A stretch of DNA of 64,000 nt from Bradyrhizobium sp. Gha. GTDB taxonomy: Bacteria; Pseudomonadota; Alphaproteobacteria; Rhizobiales; Xanthobacteraceae. The notes beneath the pieces are model-generated. The model was not told the DNA's origin, searched no databases, and was given only the letters and a program-made list of their open reading frames with translations. The DNA is taken from contig NZ_FOQM01000021.1 in assembly GCF_900113735.1 (NCBI RefSeq), positions 62,001 to 126,000 on the forward strand. Direction: 5' to 3'. Below are positions 9,012-18,739 of the stretch, piece by piece; within the stretch, counting starts at the first letter, position 1, and the number at the start of each line of letters is the position of its first letter. Made by a program: the position numbers and the translations under genes.

Positions 9012-10428
9012 GCCGGACATGAAGGACAACGTGAAAGACGGGACGGCGAAGAAGTCGCGCGGCCGCGGCTTCGTCATGACGCTGATCACGCTCGCGATCC
9101 TCGGCGGGCTCGGTTATCTCGGCTGGTCCGTGATGCATCAGCAGCCGCAGCAGCAGGCGAACGGACGCGGCCAGCAGCGCCCCGATCTGCCGGTGCCGGT
9201 GCTGGCGGCGACGCCCAAGGTCCAGGACGTGCCCGTCTATCTCGACGGCGTCGGCGCGATCCGCGCGCTCAACACCGTCACCGTGCGCTCGCAGGTCGAC
9301 GGCAAGCTGATCGTGGTGAATTTCACCGAAGGCCAGGACGTCAAGAAGGGCGACGTGCTGGCTGAGATCGACCCCGCGCTCTACCAGGCGACCTACGACC
9401 AGGCGGTCGCCAAGAAGGCCCAGGACCAGGCCCAGCTCGCCAACCAGCGCATCGACCTCACGCGCTACGAGCAGCTCGCGGCGTCCAATGCCGGCTCGAA
9501 GCAGCAGGCCGATACCCAGCGCGCGGCGGTCGCGCAGACCGAGGCGCTGGTCAAGGCCGATCAGGCCGCGATCGACAATGCGGCCGCGACGCTGAGCTAT
9601 ACCAAGATCGTGGCGCCGCTGTCGGGCCGCGTCGGCCTTCGTCAGGTCGATCAGGGCAACATCATCCACGCTTCCGACACCATCGGCCTCGTCGTCATCA
9701 CGCAATTGCAGCCGATCGCGGTGTGGTTCAGCCTGCCGCAGCAACAGATCATGCGGGTCAATGCCGCCGCCGCGAAGGGCGCGCTGTCGGTCGACGTGTT
9801 CGGCAATGACGGCGTCACCGTGATCGACACCGGCAAGCTCACCGGCATCGACAACCAGGTCGACCAGACCACCGGCACGCTCAAGCTCAAGGCGGAATTC
9901 CCCAACGCCAACTACCAACTCTGGCCCGGCCAGTTCGTCAATGTCCGCCTCAAAGTCGAAACGCTGAACCAGGCGCTGGTGGTGCCGACGTCTGCCGTGC
10001 AGCGCGGACCGATCGGCACGTTCAGCTATGTCATCGGCGAGGACAACGTGGTGACGGCCAAGCCCGTGACGGTGACGCAGCAGAACGAGCATGATGCGGT
10101 CATTGCGAGCGGCCTGACGGCGAACGACAAGGTGGTCACCACGGGCTTTGCCAATCTATCCGATGGCTCCAAGGTCATCATCGGCCGCGACGAGCAGACG
10201 CCGTCGGCCGACCTCGCCCCGCGCAAGCGCACGCGCGCTCCGCAAGCCGACGGGAAGGGCGGTCAGGCCAAAGATGGCCAGAAGGACGGACAAGGCAGGG
10301 ACGGTGAATTCCGCGCCAAGCGGAAGAGCAGCGAGGGCGATCAGAAGGGCCAGACCGGGCCTGCGCCGGGGCCGGGGGCTCAACCATCGGGGGCTCAACC
10401 ATCCGGATCTGGAGCCAAGCAGCCATGA
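9001..10428 (+). CDS. RND efflux periplasmic adaptor (HlyD/MdtA-like)
   Basis: Membrane fusion protein (475 aa) linking the inner-membrane RND pumps to the NodT-like channel. A single N-terminal membrane anchor (about residues 22-40) is followed by the lipoyl/barrel-sandwich core with VRSQVDGKLIVVNFTEGQDV, an alpha-helical hairpin rich in Gln and Ala, and the beta-barrel segment VWFSLPQQQIM. Its shape and its two downstream RND genes resemble MdtABC. The last 75 or so residues are a Lys/Gly/Gln-rich low-complexity tail with a short GAQPS duplication, not part of the normal adaptor fold. Its start codon overlaps the end of the upstream gene. Confidence 0.87.
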   Translation: MLFKPDMKDNVKDGTAKKSRGRGFVMTLITLAILGGLGYLGWSVMHQQPQQQANGRGQQRPDLPVPVLAATPKVQDVPVYLDGVGAIRALNTVTVRSQVDGKLIVVNFTEGQDVKKGDVLAEIDPALYQATYDQAVAKKAQDQAQLANQRIDLTRYEQLAASNAGSKQQADTQRAAVAQTEALVKADQAAIDNAAATLSYTKIVAPLSGRVGLRQVDQGNIIHASDTIGLVVITQLQPIAVWFSLPQQQIMRVNAAAAKGALSVDVFGNDGVTVIDTGKLTGIDNQVDQTTGTLKLKAEFPNANYQLWPGQFVNVRLKVETLNQALVVPTSAVQRGPIGTFSYVIGEDNVVTAKPVTVTQQNEHDAVIASGLTANDKVVTTGFANLSDGSKVIIGRDEQTPSADLAPRKRTRAPQADGKGGQAKDGQKDGQGRDGEFRAKRKSSEGDQKGQTGPAPGPGAQPSGAQPSGSGAKQP

Positions 10429-10464
10429 TCCCGGCAACAGCCGCCTGAGCGGCAGGCGCATCAC

Positions 10465-13400
10465 ATGGGTGTCTCCGAACCCTTCATCCGCCGTCCGATC
10501 GCGACCTCGCTGCTTGGCATTGCGCTGCTGATTGGCGGGCTGCTGGGTTATTTCGCGCTGCCGGTCTCGGCGCTGCCGCAGGTCGACTTTCCGACCGTGC
10601 AGGTGTCGACGCAGCTGCCCGGCGCGAGCCCCGACGTGATCGCCTCGCTGATCACGGCGCCGCTGGAGCGGCAGCTCGGCCAGATCCCGTCGCTGACGGC
10701 GATGAACTCGACGAGCTCGTTCGGCGTCAGCCAGATCTCGCTCCAGTTCGATCTCAACCGCGACATCGACGGCGCCACCCAGGACGTGCAGGCCGCGATC
10801 AACGCCGCAGCCGGCGTCTTGCCCAAGACGCTGCCCTATCCGCCGACTTACGCCAAGGTGAATCCGGCGGATGCGCCGGTCATGACGCTGGCTCTGCGCT
10901 CGGACACGATCTCGCTGCGGGCGATGAGCGACATCGCCGACACGCTGCTGGCGCAACGGCTCAGCCAGATCTCCGGGGTGGGGCGCGTCTCGGTGCTTGG
11001 CGGGCTGAAGCCGGCCGTGCGCATCCAGGCCGATCTGGCGCGCCTTGCCGCCTACGGCATCGCGATGGAGGACTTACGCGCCGCGATCGCCAACGCCAAC
11101 GTCTCGGGGCCAAAAGGCTCGCTCGACGGCGCCCAGCAATCCTACATCATCGCGGCCAACGACCAGATCGCCGCCGCCGATGCTTACAGGCCGATCATCA
11201 TCGCCTACCGCAACGGCTCGCCTGTGACGATCGGCGACGTCGCGCAGATCGTCGACGGGCTCGAGAACGATCGCACCGGCGGCTGGTACCAGGGCACGCC
11301 GGCCGTCATCATCGACATCCAGCGCCAGCCCGGCGCCAACGTCATCGACGTCGTCAAACAGATCCGTGCCGAGATCCCGAAGATGCAACGGGCGATTCCG
11401 GCCGGCGTGAAGCTCACCATCGTCTCCGATCGCACCGTCACCATCCGTGCCTCCGTCCACGACGTGCAGTTCACGCTGATCCTCAGCGTGGTGTTGGTGA
11501 CGCTGGTAGTGCTGCTGTTCCTGCGCTCGCTGCGGGCCACGCTGATCGCGGGCGTAGCGCTGCCGCTGTCGCTGATCACGAGCTTCGGGATCATGTATTT
11601 TGCCGGCTTCAGCCTCGACAATCTGTCGCTGATGGCGCTGACGATCGGCACCGGTTTCGTCGTCGACGACGCCATCGTGATGATCGAGAACATCGTGCGT
11701 CACATGGAGGACGGCGACAATGCGATGACGGCCTCGCTCAAGGGCGCCAGCGAAATCGGCTTCACCGTGATCTCGCTGACGGTGTCGCTGATCGCGGTGT
11801 TCATCCCGCTTTTGTTCATGTCGGGCCTGGTCGGCCGCATGTTCCGCGAATTCGCGCTGACGCTGACCATCGCGGTCGTGACCTCGGCGGTGGTGTCGCT
11901 GACGCTGACGCCGATGATGTGCTCGCGGCTGCTCAAGCACGCCCATGAGGAACTGGCGGTGCCGGGCCTTGCCGCCATCAGCCGCTTCATCGACCGCACC
12001 GTCGAATTCTATCACCGCACGCTGCTCGTGGTGTTGCGGCACCAGCGAACCACGCTGGTCGTGACCTTTGCGACCTTAGCCGCAACCCTCGTCCTCTATG
12101 TCGTCGCGCCCAAAGGTTTCCTGCCGCTGCAAGACACGGCCTCGATCACGGCGGTGACGGAGGCGGGGCCCGATGTCTCCTTTGCCGAGATGCAGAAGCG
12201 GCAGGCCGATGCCGCCGACGCGATCAAGGCTGATCCCGACGTGACGGGTGTGGTCTCCGTGATCGGCGCGGGGTCGGTCAACCCGACGACCAATGTCGGC
12301 CGCCTCGTCATGACTTTGAAGCCGCGCGGCGAGCGCCGCGACGATGTCGGCATTGTCATTGCGAGGTTGAAGGACAAGGTCTCCGGCATTCCCGGCATGA
12401 CGGTTTATTTCCAGCCGGTGCAGGACGTGCAGATTTCGACCCAGTCGAGCCGCTCGCAGTACCAGTATACGCTGACAGGTACCGACGCGACGCTGGTGTC
12501 GGAATGGGCCCGCAAGCTCGTCGGCGAGATGCGGCGCGATCCCCTGTTCCGCGACGTCTCCTCGGAAGCCCAGGAAGGCGGCCTGCGCGCGCAGCTGGAG
12601 GTCGACCGCACCCGCGCCGGCCAGCTCGGCGTCAGCCTGCAAGCCATCACCGACACGCTCAATGATGCCTTCGCGCAGCGCCAGATCTCCACGATCTATG
12701 GTCAGGCCAACCAGTATCGCGTGGTGCTGGAGGCGTTGCCGATGTACCAGCGCGATCCCTCGATTCTGTCGAAACTGTACTTGCCGGGCGGCGCCAGCTC
12801 CGCGGTGGCCGGTGCGCCCAATGCCCAGGTGCCGCTCGACGCGGTGGCGACGTTGAAGCGCACCACGGCGCCGCTGGCGATCTCGCACCAGGCCCAGTTC
12901 CCGGCGATCTCGCTCAGCTTCAACCTCGCCCCGGGTGCGGCGCTCGGCGACGCGGTCGATGAGGTGAAGTCGATCGAAACCCGCATCGGCATGCCCAACA
13001 GCATCGTCGGCGTCTATGCGGGCGATGCCGCCGAGTTCGCCAAGGCGCTGGCCGGCCAACCCTGGCTGCTGCTCGCCGCCGTGATCACGATCTACATCGT
13101 GCTGGGCGTGCTCTATGAGAGTTACATCCACCCGATCACGATCCTCTCGACGCTGCCGTCGGCCGGCGTCGGCGCCATCCTGGCGCTGATCCTGTGCGGG
13201 CAGGATCTCTCGGTGATCGGCCTGATCGGCATCATTCTCTTGATGGGCATCGTCAAGAAGAACGCGATCATGATGATCGACTTCGCACTGGAAGCCGAGC
13301 GCGGTCAGGGCATGCCGGCCCACGAAGCCATCGTGCAGGCCTGCCTGTTGCGCTTCCGCCCGATCATGATGACGACGCTGGCCGCGCTGTTCGGCGCGCT

Positions 13401-13614
13401 GCCGCTCGCGATCGAGAGCGGCACGGGCGCCGAGCTGCGATTCCCGCTCGGCATCTCCATCATCGGCGGCCTGCTCCTGAGCCAGCTCCTGACGCTCTAC
13501 ACCACGCCCGTGATCTATCTCGCGCTCGACCGCATCAACCGCCGCCTCGAGCAGGCGCTGCCGCCGCCCGAGCCCGAGGCGCCGACGGCCGGCGCGACTG
13601 AGGGGATGCAGTGA
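10465..13614 (+). CDS. RND efflux pump, inner membrane transporter (MdtB-like)
   Basis: Proton-driven multidrug exporter (1049 aa, normal HAE-1 length) with twelve transmembrane helices and two large periplasmic loops. It begins with the RND signature VSEPFIRRPIATSLL. The paired aspartates of the proton relay are in GFVVDDAIVMIEN near residues 400-401. The GIVKKNAIMMIDFA segment of the second membrane half is also present. It is directly followed by a second RND pump, as in heterotrimeric MdtBC. Substrates are not predictable. Confidence 0.9.
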   Translation: MGVSEPFIRRPIATSLLGIALLIGGLLGYFALPVSALPQVDFPTVQVSTQLPGASPDVIASLITAPLERQLGQIPSLTAMNSTSSFGVSQISLQFDLNRDIDGATQDVQAAINAAAGVLPKTLPYPPTYAKVNPADAPVMTLALRSDTISLRAMSDIADTLLAQRLSQISGVGRVSVLGGLKPAVRIQADLARLAAYGIAMEDLRAAIANANVSGPKGSLDGAQQSYIIAANDQIAAADAYRPIIIAYRNGSPVTIGDVAQIVDGLENDRTGGWYQGTPAVIIDIQRQPGANVIDVVKQIRAEIPKMQRAIPAGVKLTIVSDRTVTIRASVHDVQFTLILSVVLVTLVVLLFLRSLRATLIAGVALPLSLITSFGIMYFAGFSLDNLSLMALTIGTGFVVDDAIVMIENIVRHMEDGDNAMTASLKGASEIGFTVISLTVSLIAVFIPLLFMSGLVGRMFREFALTLTIAVVTSAVVSLTLTPMMCSRLLKHAHEELAVPGLAAISRFIDRTVEFYHRTLLVVLRHQRTTLVVTFATLAATLVLYVVAPKGFLPLQDTASITAVTEAGPDVSFAEMQKRQADAADAIKADPDVTGVVSVIGAGSVNPTTNVGRLVMTLKPRGERRDDVGIVIARLKDKVSGIPGMTVYFQPVQDVQISTQSSRSQYQYTLTGTDATLVSEWARKLVGEMRRDPLFRDVSSEAQEGGLRAQLEVDRTRAGQLGVSLQAITDTLNDAFAQRQISTIYGQANQYRVVLEALPMYQRDPSILSKLYLPGGASSAVAGAPNAQVPLDAVATLKRTTAPLAISHQAQFPAISLSFNLAPGAALGDAVDEVKSIETRIGMPNSIVGVYAGDAAEFAKALAGQPWLLLAAVITIYIVLGVLYESYIHPITILSTLPSAGVGAILALILCGQDLSVIGLIGIILLMGIVKKNAIMMIDFALEAERGQGMPAHEAIVQACLLRFRPIMMTTLAALFGALPLAIESGTGAELRFPLGISIIGGLLLSQLLTLYTTPVIYLALDRINRRLEQALPPPEPEAPTAGATEGMQ

Positions 13615-16600
13615 TGGCATCGATCTCGGAGCCCTTCATCCGCCGCCCCGTTGCGACCACTCTGCTGTCGATCGGACTGTTTCTGCTGGGGGGCGTCGCC
13701 TACGAGTTCCTCCCCGTCGCCTCGGTCCCGAATGTCGATTTCCCCGCCATCTTCGTCTCGGCCAGCCGGCCCGGCGCCGACCCGTCTGTGATGGCCGCGA
13801 CCGTCGCGGCGCCGCTGGAACGGCGGCTCGGCGAAATCGCAGGGATCAACCAGATCACGTCGACGAGTTCGCTCGGCACCGCGAACATCCAGCTCCAGTT
13901 CGACATCGGCCGCAACATCGACAAGGCGGCGCGTGACGTGCAGGCCGCCATCAACGCCGCGCTGGTCGATCTCCCCAGCGATCTTCCGACGCTGCCTAAA
14001 TTCCGGAAAGCGAACACGGCCGGCGCGCCCGTCTTCGTGCTGGCGCTGACCTCCAAGACACTGTCCGCCAGCGCCATCTACGACGTCGCCGACACCGTGC
14101 TGGCGCAGCGTATCTCGCAGGTACCTGGTGTTGGCGACGTGACGGTGTCGGGCGCCGACCAGCCGGCCGTGCGGATCCAGCTCAACCCGGTGGCGCTGTC
14201 GAATGCGGGAATCGCCACCGACGACGTACGGACCGCGATCATCAACGCCAACCCGCTTGGTCCGGTCGGCATCTTCAACGGCGAGCGCCAGAGCGAGACG
14301 CTGTCGCTGAACAGGCAGATGCGCACGGCGCAGGAATTCCGCGACATCGTCATCAAGAGCTCGGGCGGCAATTTCGTCAAGCTCTCCGACGTCGCCGAGA
14401 TCGAGGACAGCGTGCGCAACGCGCGCTCGATCGCCTGGTTCAACAAGCAGCCGGCGGTGCTGATCCAGATCACCAAGCAGGGCGACGCCAACGTCATCGA
14501 TACCGTGGACAGGGTCAAAGCGCTGATCCCCGAGCTGAAGCAGTGGATTCCGGCCGGCGTCGACGTTTCCACGCTGGTCGACCGCACCTCGACGATCCGC
14601 GCCAGCGTCATGGACATGCAGTGGACGCTGCTGGCGACCGCAGTTCTCGTCATGGTCGTGGTGTTCGTGTTCCTGCGTCGCGTGACGCCGACCATCGCCG
14701 CCGGCATTTCGGTGCCGCTGGCGCTGGCCGGAACCTGCGCGGGGATGTGGGTCGCCGGCTTCTCGATCGACAATCTGTCGCTGATGGCGCTGGCGATCTC
14801 GGTCGGATTCGTGGTCGACGACGCCATCGTCATGATCGAGAACATGTTCCGCAATCTCGAGCACGGCATGCGGCCGATGCAGGCCGCGCTGGAGGGCGCC
14901 AGGCAGATCGGCTTCACGGTGGTCTCGATCAGCCTGTCGCTGATCGCGGCCTTCACGCCGCTGATCTTCATGGACGGCATCGTGGGCCGCCTGTTGCGCG
15001 AATTCTCGCTGACGCTGACCTTCGCGATTCTGGTCTCGACCCTGGTGTCGCTGACGGTCACGCCGATGATCTGCGCCCATTATATCAGGCAGACCACGTC
15101 GGGCTCCGCCACACTGTTCGACCGCCTGATCGAAGGCTCGCTGTCGCGTGTCGTCGCGTTCTACACCCGGACCTTGCGCGCCGTGCTCGAGTTTCCGCTG
15201 CTGACGCTGCTGGTGTTCTTCGCCACCATCGCCCTGACGGTGGTGCTCTACATCAAGGTGCCCAAGGGCTATTTCCCGACGGATGATTCCGGCTTCGTGA
15301 TCGGCGCGACGCGGGCCTCGGCCGACATCTCGTTCCAGTCGATGCTGACGCTGCAGCAGCGCCTCGCCGACATCGTGATGCAGGATCCGGCCGTGGCCAG
15401 TATTGGCTCGAGTGTCGGCAGCGGCGGTGGGCCGGGCGGCGCGACCTCGAACCGCGGCATCATGTACATCACTCTGAAGCCGCCGGAGGAGCGCGATCAC
15501 ATCTCGACGCAGGTCGTGATCGATCGGCTGCGGAAGGCACTGTTTCCCGTGCCCGGCATTCGTCTCTTCATGTTCGCCGCCCAGGACGTGCGCGCCGGCG
15601 GCCGGCAGAGCGATTCCAACTATCAATACACGCTCTCGAGCACCGACCTCGACCTGCTGCAGAAATGGGCGCCGATCGTGGCCAAGCGCATGGAGACGGT
15701 CGAGGGCATCACCGATATTTCCAGCGACCGCGATCCCGGCGGACTTCAGCTGACATTGAACATCGATCGCCAGAAGGCCGCAGCCCTCGGCGTCAAGGTC
15801 CAGGACATCGACAATGCCCTGAACAACGCCTTTTCGCAGCGGCAGATCTCGATCATCTACACCCAACGCAACCAGTACATGACCGTGCTGGAGATCGACC
15901 CGAAATTCCAGGTCGATCCCTCCAACCTGGAACGCATTTACGTCGCCGGCGCGGGTGACGTGCAGGTGCCGCTGTCCGCCGTGGTACATGCGAGCCGCGG
16001 GCTCGCTGCGCTCGCGGTCTATCATTCGCAGTCGGTGCCCTCGACCACGGTGTCGTTCAACACCTTGCCTGACGTGGAGCTTCAGGCGGCGACCCAGAAC
16101 ATCCAGCGTGCTGTCGACGAATTGCACATGCCCGAAGGCATCCGCGGCAGCTTCGACGGCAATGCCGGCGATTTCGCCAAGACCAGCGGCCGGCAGCCGC
16201 TGCTCATCCTCGGCGCGCTGGTGGCGATGTATATCGTGCTCGGGGTGCTCTATGAGAGTCTCGCTCATCCGCTCACGATCATCTCGACGCTGCCCTCGGC
16301 CGGTTTGGGGGCGTTGCTCGCGCTGCAGATCACCAATACGCCGCTGACGGTGATCGCGTTCGTCGGCATCATCCTCTTGATCGGCATCGTCAAGAAGAAC
16401 GGCATCATGATGGTCGACTTCGCGCTCGATGCCGAGCGCCAGCGCGGCCTGTCCTCGGCGGAAGCCATCTTCGAGGCCTGCCAGGCGCGCTTCCGCCCGA
16501 TCCTGATGACGACCATGGCGGCACTGTTCGCCGGCATTCCGCTCGTGGTGGCGACAGGGCCAGGCACCGAGCTGCGGCGTCCACTGGGCATCACCATCAT

Positions 16601-16739
16601 CGGCGGCCTGTTCGTCTCGCAGGTCCTGACGCTCTACACCACGCCCGTGATCTACCTTCTGATTGACCGCCTACGTCTGCTGATCGACCGCCTGCGCGGA
16701 CGGTCTGAACCGCGAGGACGGGCGGCACCGGCGGAATAG
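13614..16739 (+). CDS. RND efflux pump, inner membrane transporter (MdtC-like)
   Basis: Second RND transporter of the operon (1041 aa). It begins MASISEPFIRRPVATT; the proton-relay aspartates are in GFVVDDAIVMIEN near residues 401-402 and the second-half motif is GIVKKNGIMMVDFA. It is clearly paralogous to the preceding pump, with near-identical membrane motifs but diverged periplasmic loops. The ATG at 13614 shares its A with the upstream TGA stop; an in-frame GTG at 13611 is possible. Two RND proteins in tandem behind one adaptor and one outer membrane factor suggest a mixed MdtBC-type trimer (inference). Confidence 0.9.
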   Translation: MASISEPFIRRPVATTLLSIGLFLLGGVAYEFLPVASVPNVDFPAIFVSASRPGADPSVMAATVAAPLERRLGEIAGINQITSTSSLGTANIQLQFDIGRNIDKAARDVQAAINAALVDLPSDLPTLPKFRKANTAGAPVFVLALTSKTLSASAIYDVADTVLAQRISQVPGVGDVTVSGADQPAVRIQLNPVALSNAGIATDDVRTAIINANPLGPVGIFNGERQSETLSLNRQMRTAQEFRDIVIKSSGGNFVKLSDVAEIEDSVRNARSIAWFNKQPAVLIQITKQGDANVIDTVDRVKALIPELKQWIPAGVDVSTLVDRTSTIRASVMDMQWTLLATAVLVMVVVFVFLRRVTPTIAAGISVPLALAGTCAGMWVAGFSIDNLSLMALAISVGFVVDDAIVMIENMFRNLEHGMRPMQAALEGARQIGFTVVSISLSLIAAFTPLIFMDGIVGRLLREFSLTLTFAILVSTLVSLTVTPMICAHYIRQTTSGSATLFDRLIEGSLSRVVAFYTRTLRAVLEFPLLTLLVFFATIALTVVLYIKVPKGYFPTDDSGFVIGATRASADISFQSMLTLQQRLADIVMQDPAVASIGSSVGSGGGPGGATSNRGIMYITLKPPEERDHISTQVVIDRLRKALFPVPGIRLFMFAAQDVRAGGRQSDSNYQYTLSSTDLDLLQKWAPIVAKRMETVEGITDISSDRDPGGLQLTLNIDRQKAAALGVKVQDIDNALNNAFSQRQISIIYTQRNQYMTVLEIDPKFQVDPSNLERIYVAGAGDVQVPLSAVVHASRGLAALAVYHSQSVPSTTVSFNTLPDVELQAATQNIQRAVDELHMPEGIRGSFDGNAGDFAKTSGRQPLLILGALVAMYIVLGVLYESLAHPLTIISTLPSAGLGALLALQITNTPLTVIAFVGIILLIGIVKKNGIMMVDFALDAERQRGLSSAEAIFEACQARFRPILMTTMAALFAGIPLVVATGPGTELRRPLGITIIGGLFVSQVLTLYTTPVIYLLIDRLRLLIDRLRGRSEPRGRAAPAE

Positions 16740-16780
16740 GCGGGTTGTTGAACCGGCGCACGAAGCGTATAGCGGCGACG

Positions 16781-17521
16781 ATGTCGAACCCAGCTGAAAC
16801 TGCGGCCATAGTGGCCGAGCCTGTCCCCGAGTGCCCGCACTGCCAGAAGCCGATGCCGCTCTGCATCTGCGACAGTGTCACGCCGATCGAAAGCAAGCTC
16901 TCGCTCCTGATCCTGCAGCATCCGCAGGAGCAGGACAGGGCGCTCGGCACCGCGCGGCTGCTGGCGAAGCATTTTGAGGACGCCACCGTGCGGGTCGGCC
17001 TGTCCTGGCCGAGCCTGTCCAAGGCGCTCGGGCATCCGATCGAGAACGCCTCGCACTGGGCCGTGCTCTATCTCGGCTCGGCCCGCGCGGCCGACCTTGA
17101 TGTCGATGGCGAGATCATCGCGCTCAACCGCAAGGGCGAGGTCGCGGACAACCAGCGCGCCATCCTGGGAAAGCTCGAAGGCGTGGTGCTGCTCGACGGC
17201 ACCTGGAGCCAGGCCAAGGCGCTGTGGTGGCGCAATCCATGGATGCTGAAATGCCAGCGCGTGATCCTCAATCCGGCGCACCCGTCGCGCTACGGTCGCC
17301 TGCGTCGCGAGCCACGCAAGGACGGATTGTCGACCATCGAGGCGGCGGCGACGTTGCTGGCCGGGCTCGAGCGACGCCCCGATATCGCCGCGACGCTGAA
17401 CGCGAGCTTCGAGCGGCTGTTGACACGCTACCGCGAGGTTCAGGCCGAGATGCCGGAACTGGCGCCGAAGCCCGCGCCGAAAGGCCGTCGGCGCGATTTC
17501 CGCCGCAGCAAGAAGGCTTGA
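16781..17521 (+). CDS. DTW-domain protein, tRNA-uridine aminocarboxypropyltransferase (TapT-like)
   Basis: Predicted cytosolic enzyme (246 aa) that transfers the 3-amino-3-carboxypropyl group of SAM to a tRNA uridine (acp3U). An N-terminal zinc-binding cluster CPHCQKPMPLCIC (CxxC...CxC) and the name-giving DGTW motif in VVLLDGTWSQAKAL are both visible. NPAHPSRYGRLRREP is a further conserved DTW-family block. The C-terminus is a basic Lys/Arg tail. The ATG at 16781 is preferred; the frame is open from a TTG at 16745. A tRNA-Cys gene lies about 100 nt downstream on the other strand. Confidence 0.82.
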   Translation: MSNPAETAAIVAEPVPECPHCQKPMPLCICDSVTPIESKLSLLILQHPQEQDRALGTARLLAKHFEDATVRVGLSWPSLSKALGHPIENASHWAVLYLGSARAADLDVDGEIIALNRKGEVADNQRAILGKLEGVVLLDGTWSQAKALWWRNPWMLKCQRVILNPAHPSRYGRLRREPRKDGLSTIEAAATLLAGLERRPDIAATLNASFERLLTRYREVQAEMPELAPKPAPKGRRRDFRRSKKA

Positions 17522-17623
17522 GCCCCCGCCGGCGCGGGGTAAACCCGGTGGCAGGACCCGCGCGGCAGAGTTCCGCCGGCGCCGCAACGGTTGACTTTAT
17601 GACGGGATATCAGGGAGTTGTGA

Positions 17624-17697
17624 TGGAGGCCACGACCAGAATTGAACTGGTGTACACGGTTTTGCAGACCGTTGCGTAACCACTCCGCCACGTGGCC
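17624..17697 (-). tRNA. tRNA-Cys (GCA)
   Basis: Full cloverleaf on the minus strand. The acceptor stem is GGCCACG/CGTGGCC with discriminator T and an encoded CCA at 17624-17626. The anticodon stem is ACGGT/ACCGT with loop CTGCAAA (anticodon GCA at 17663-17665). The T arm is CCAG/CTGG with loop TTCAATT. Confidence 0.95.
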
Positions 17698-17771
17698 TCA
17701 ACGAGGGCGGAGCAATATAGGGGATCAGCGGTTTAGGCAACCCCGCGGGCCGTCGCGCTTGACGGTAGGCC

Positions 17772-17978
17772 TCAGCGGGCGGCGTACCAGCCTTCCGGAA
17801 AGGGCAGCAAAGGCCAGGCGCCCTCATTGTCGTTCGCGGCTTTGAGAGTTTTCTTGAGCATCGCGTCGAAGCTCCACGAACGGGGCACCAAGTCCTCCTC
17901 CGGCGCGGGCGCAAAATCTTCATGAATCATGGCGTCGCGCACTGCATCCAGCATCAAGTTGAATTCGGCTTCGCTCAT
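17772..17978 (-). CDS. conserved-looking small protein of unknown function (68 aa)
   Basis: Short acidic to neutral protein starting MSEAEFNLMLDAVRDAMI and ending WPLLPFPEGWYAAR. No known domain is recognised and there is no signal peptide or membrane segment. The ATG at 17978 is supported by a strong GGAGGG ribosome binding site about 5 nt upstream. The same frame is open further upstream, but that part overlaps the control region of the next gene and looks non-coding. The segment KAANDNEGAWPLLPFPE is of a kind often seen in small rhizobial hypothetical proteins (recollection, not checked). Confidence 0.6.
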   Translation of the reverse strand: MSEAEFNLMLDAVRDAMIHEDFAPAPEEDLVPRSWSFDAMLKKTLKAANDNEGAWPLLPFPEGWYAAR

Positions 17979-18157
17979 CACACCCTCCGGAACGCGGATG
18001 GCGCACTGTCGCAAAGCCGGCTTGTGTCCCGATTGAGCCGATCGTTCGCATTTTAACGAACAGACCATCAGGCCCGTTTTGGTTAGCGATTTCTGAAAGA
18101 TCCCCAAGAAACGCGCGAGTCCCACGGGAACTCTAGGGGCCTCCAGGTAGCGGCGAG

Positions 18158-18173
18158 TGTGAAAGAGATCACA
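18158..18173. promoter_or_regulatory. CRP-type palindrome upstream of the small Cys-rich protein gene
   Basis: TGTGA (18158-18162), spacer AAGAGA, TCACA (18169-18173): an exact match to the cAMP-receptor-protein half-site consensus with 6-nt spacing, centred about 87 nt before the ATG at 18253. It lies in the divergent region between the 68-aa gene and the Cys-rich gene, so it could act on either. No convincing -10/-35 pair was found to fix the distance to a start site. Confidence 0.5.
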
Positions 18174-18252
18174 TCGCCCGCAATTTGTTCCTACTACCTC
18201 TGCCATACCGGCCAACGCGGGCCCGGCGGTCAGGACACACGGGAGACTGGTC

Positions 18253-18516
18253 ATGAAGGCGAGGTTTTTGCGGTCTGCAGGTGTGAGAAGCCGGGCGCGT
18301 CGTGCCTCGACCGTTGGGCTGTTCCTGACACTGTTTGCCAGCACCGCCCAGGCACAGCAGGGCACGCCGGAGCAGCGGCGGGCTTGCACCCCCGACGTCT
18401 ACCGGCTCTGCGCCGGCGAAATCCCGAACGTGCGTGCCATCACGGCCTGTCTGCGGCGCAACCGCTCGAGCTTAAGCGAAGCTTGCCGCGCCGTGTTCGA
18501 CCAGGCCGGCGGTTGA
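18253..18516 (+). CDS. small secreted protein with a four-cysteine repeat
   Basis: 87-aa precursor with a basic N-terminus and a hydrophobic signal peptide, predicted cleavage after AQA at residue 34. The mature part has four cysteines (45, 53, 66, 78) spaced C-x7-C-x12-C-x11-C in the context TPDVYRLCAGEIPN and ITACLRRN. This resembles a single GLG1-type cysteine-rich repeat found in many small periplasmic proteins of rhizobia; function unknown. A GGGAG ribosome binding site precedes the ATG. A CRP-type palindrome is centred about 87 nt upstream. Confidence 0.7.
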   Translation: MKARFLRSAGVRSRARRASTVGLFLTLFASTAQAQQGTPEQRRACTPDVYRLCAGEIPNVRAITACLRRNRSSLSEACRAVFDQAGG

Positions 18517-18739
18517 GCAGTCCCTGTGGATTTGTGCGCAGCAAGTGCTTTGCATCGTCAGCGCAAATTCATCCGAACGCGGCTGTGGATATGCTGCGGA
18601 CAAGCTGTTGAGCGGCGGGTACCGGGCGCAGATCGGACAAATCAGCTGATCATATCTGCCGGATTCACGGCGTGCATCGTCTTGCGGCGAAACCAGCTTT
18701 GTTCGGCAGAGCTGCGGCGTCGTGGTTTCGGCCGACCGT

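Noticed and set aside
13515-16268. 917-codon minus-strand ORF over the second RND gene
   Set aside because: Shadow frame of a well-supported plus-strand RND transporter; no domain.
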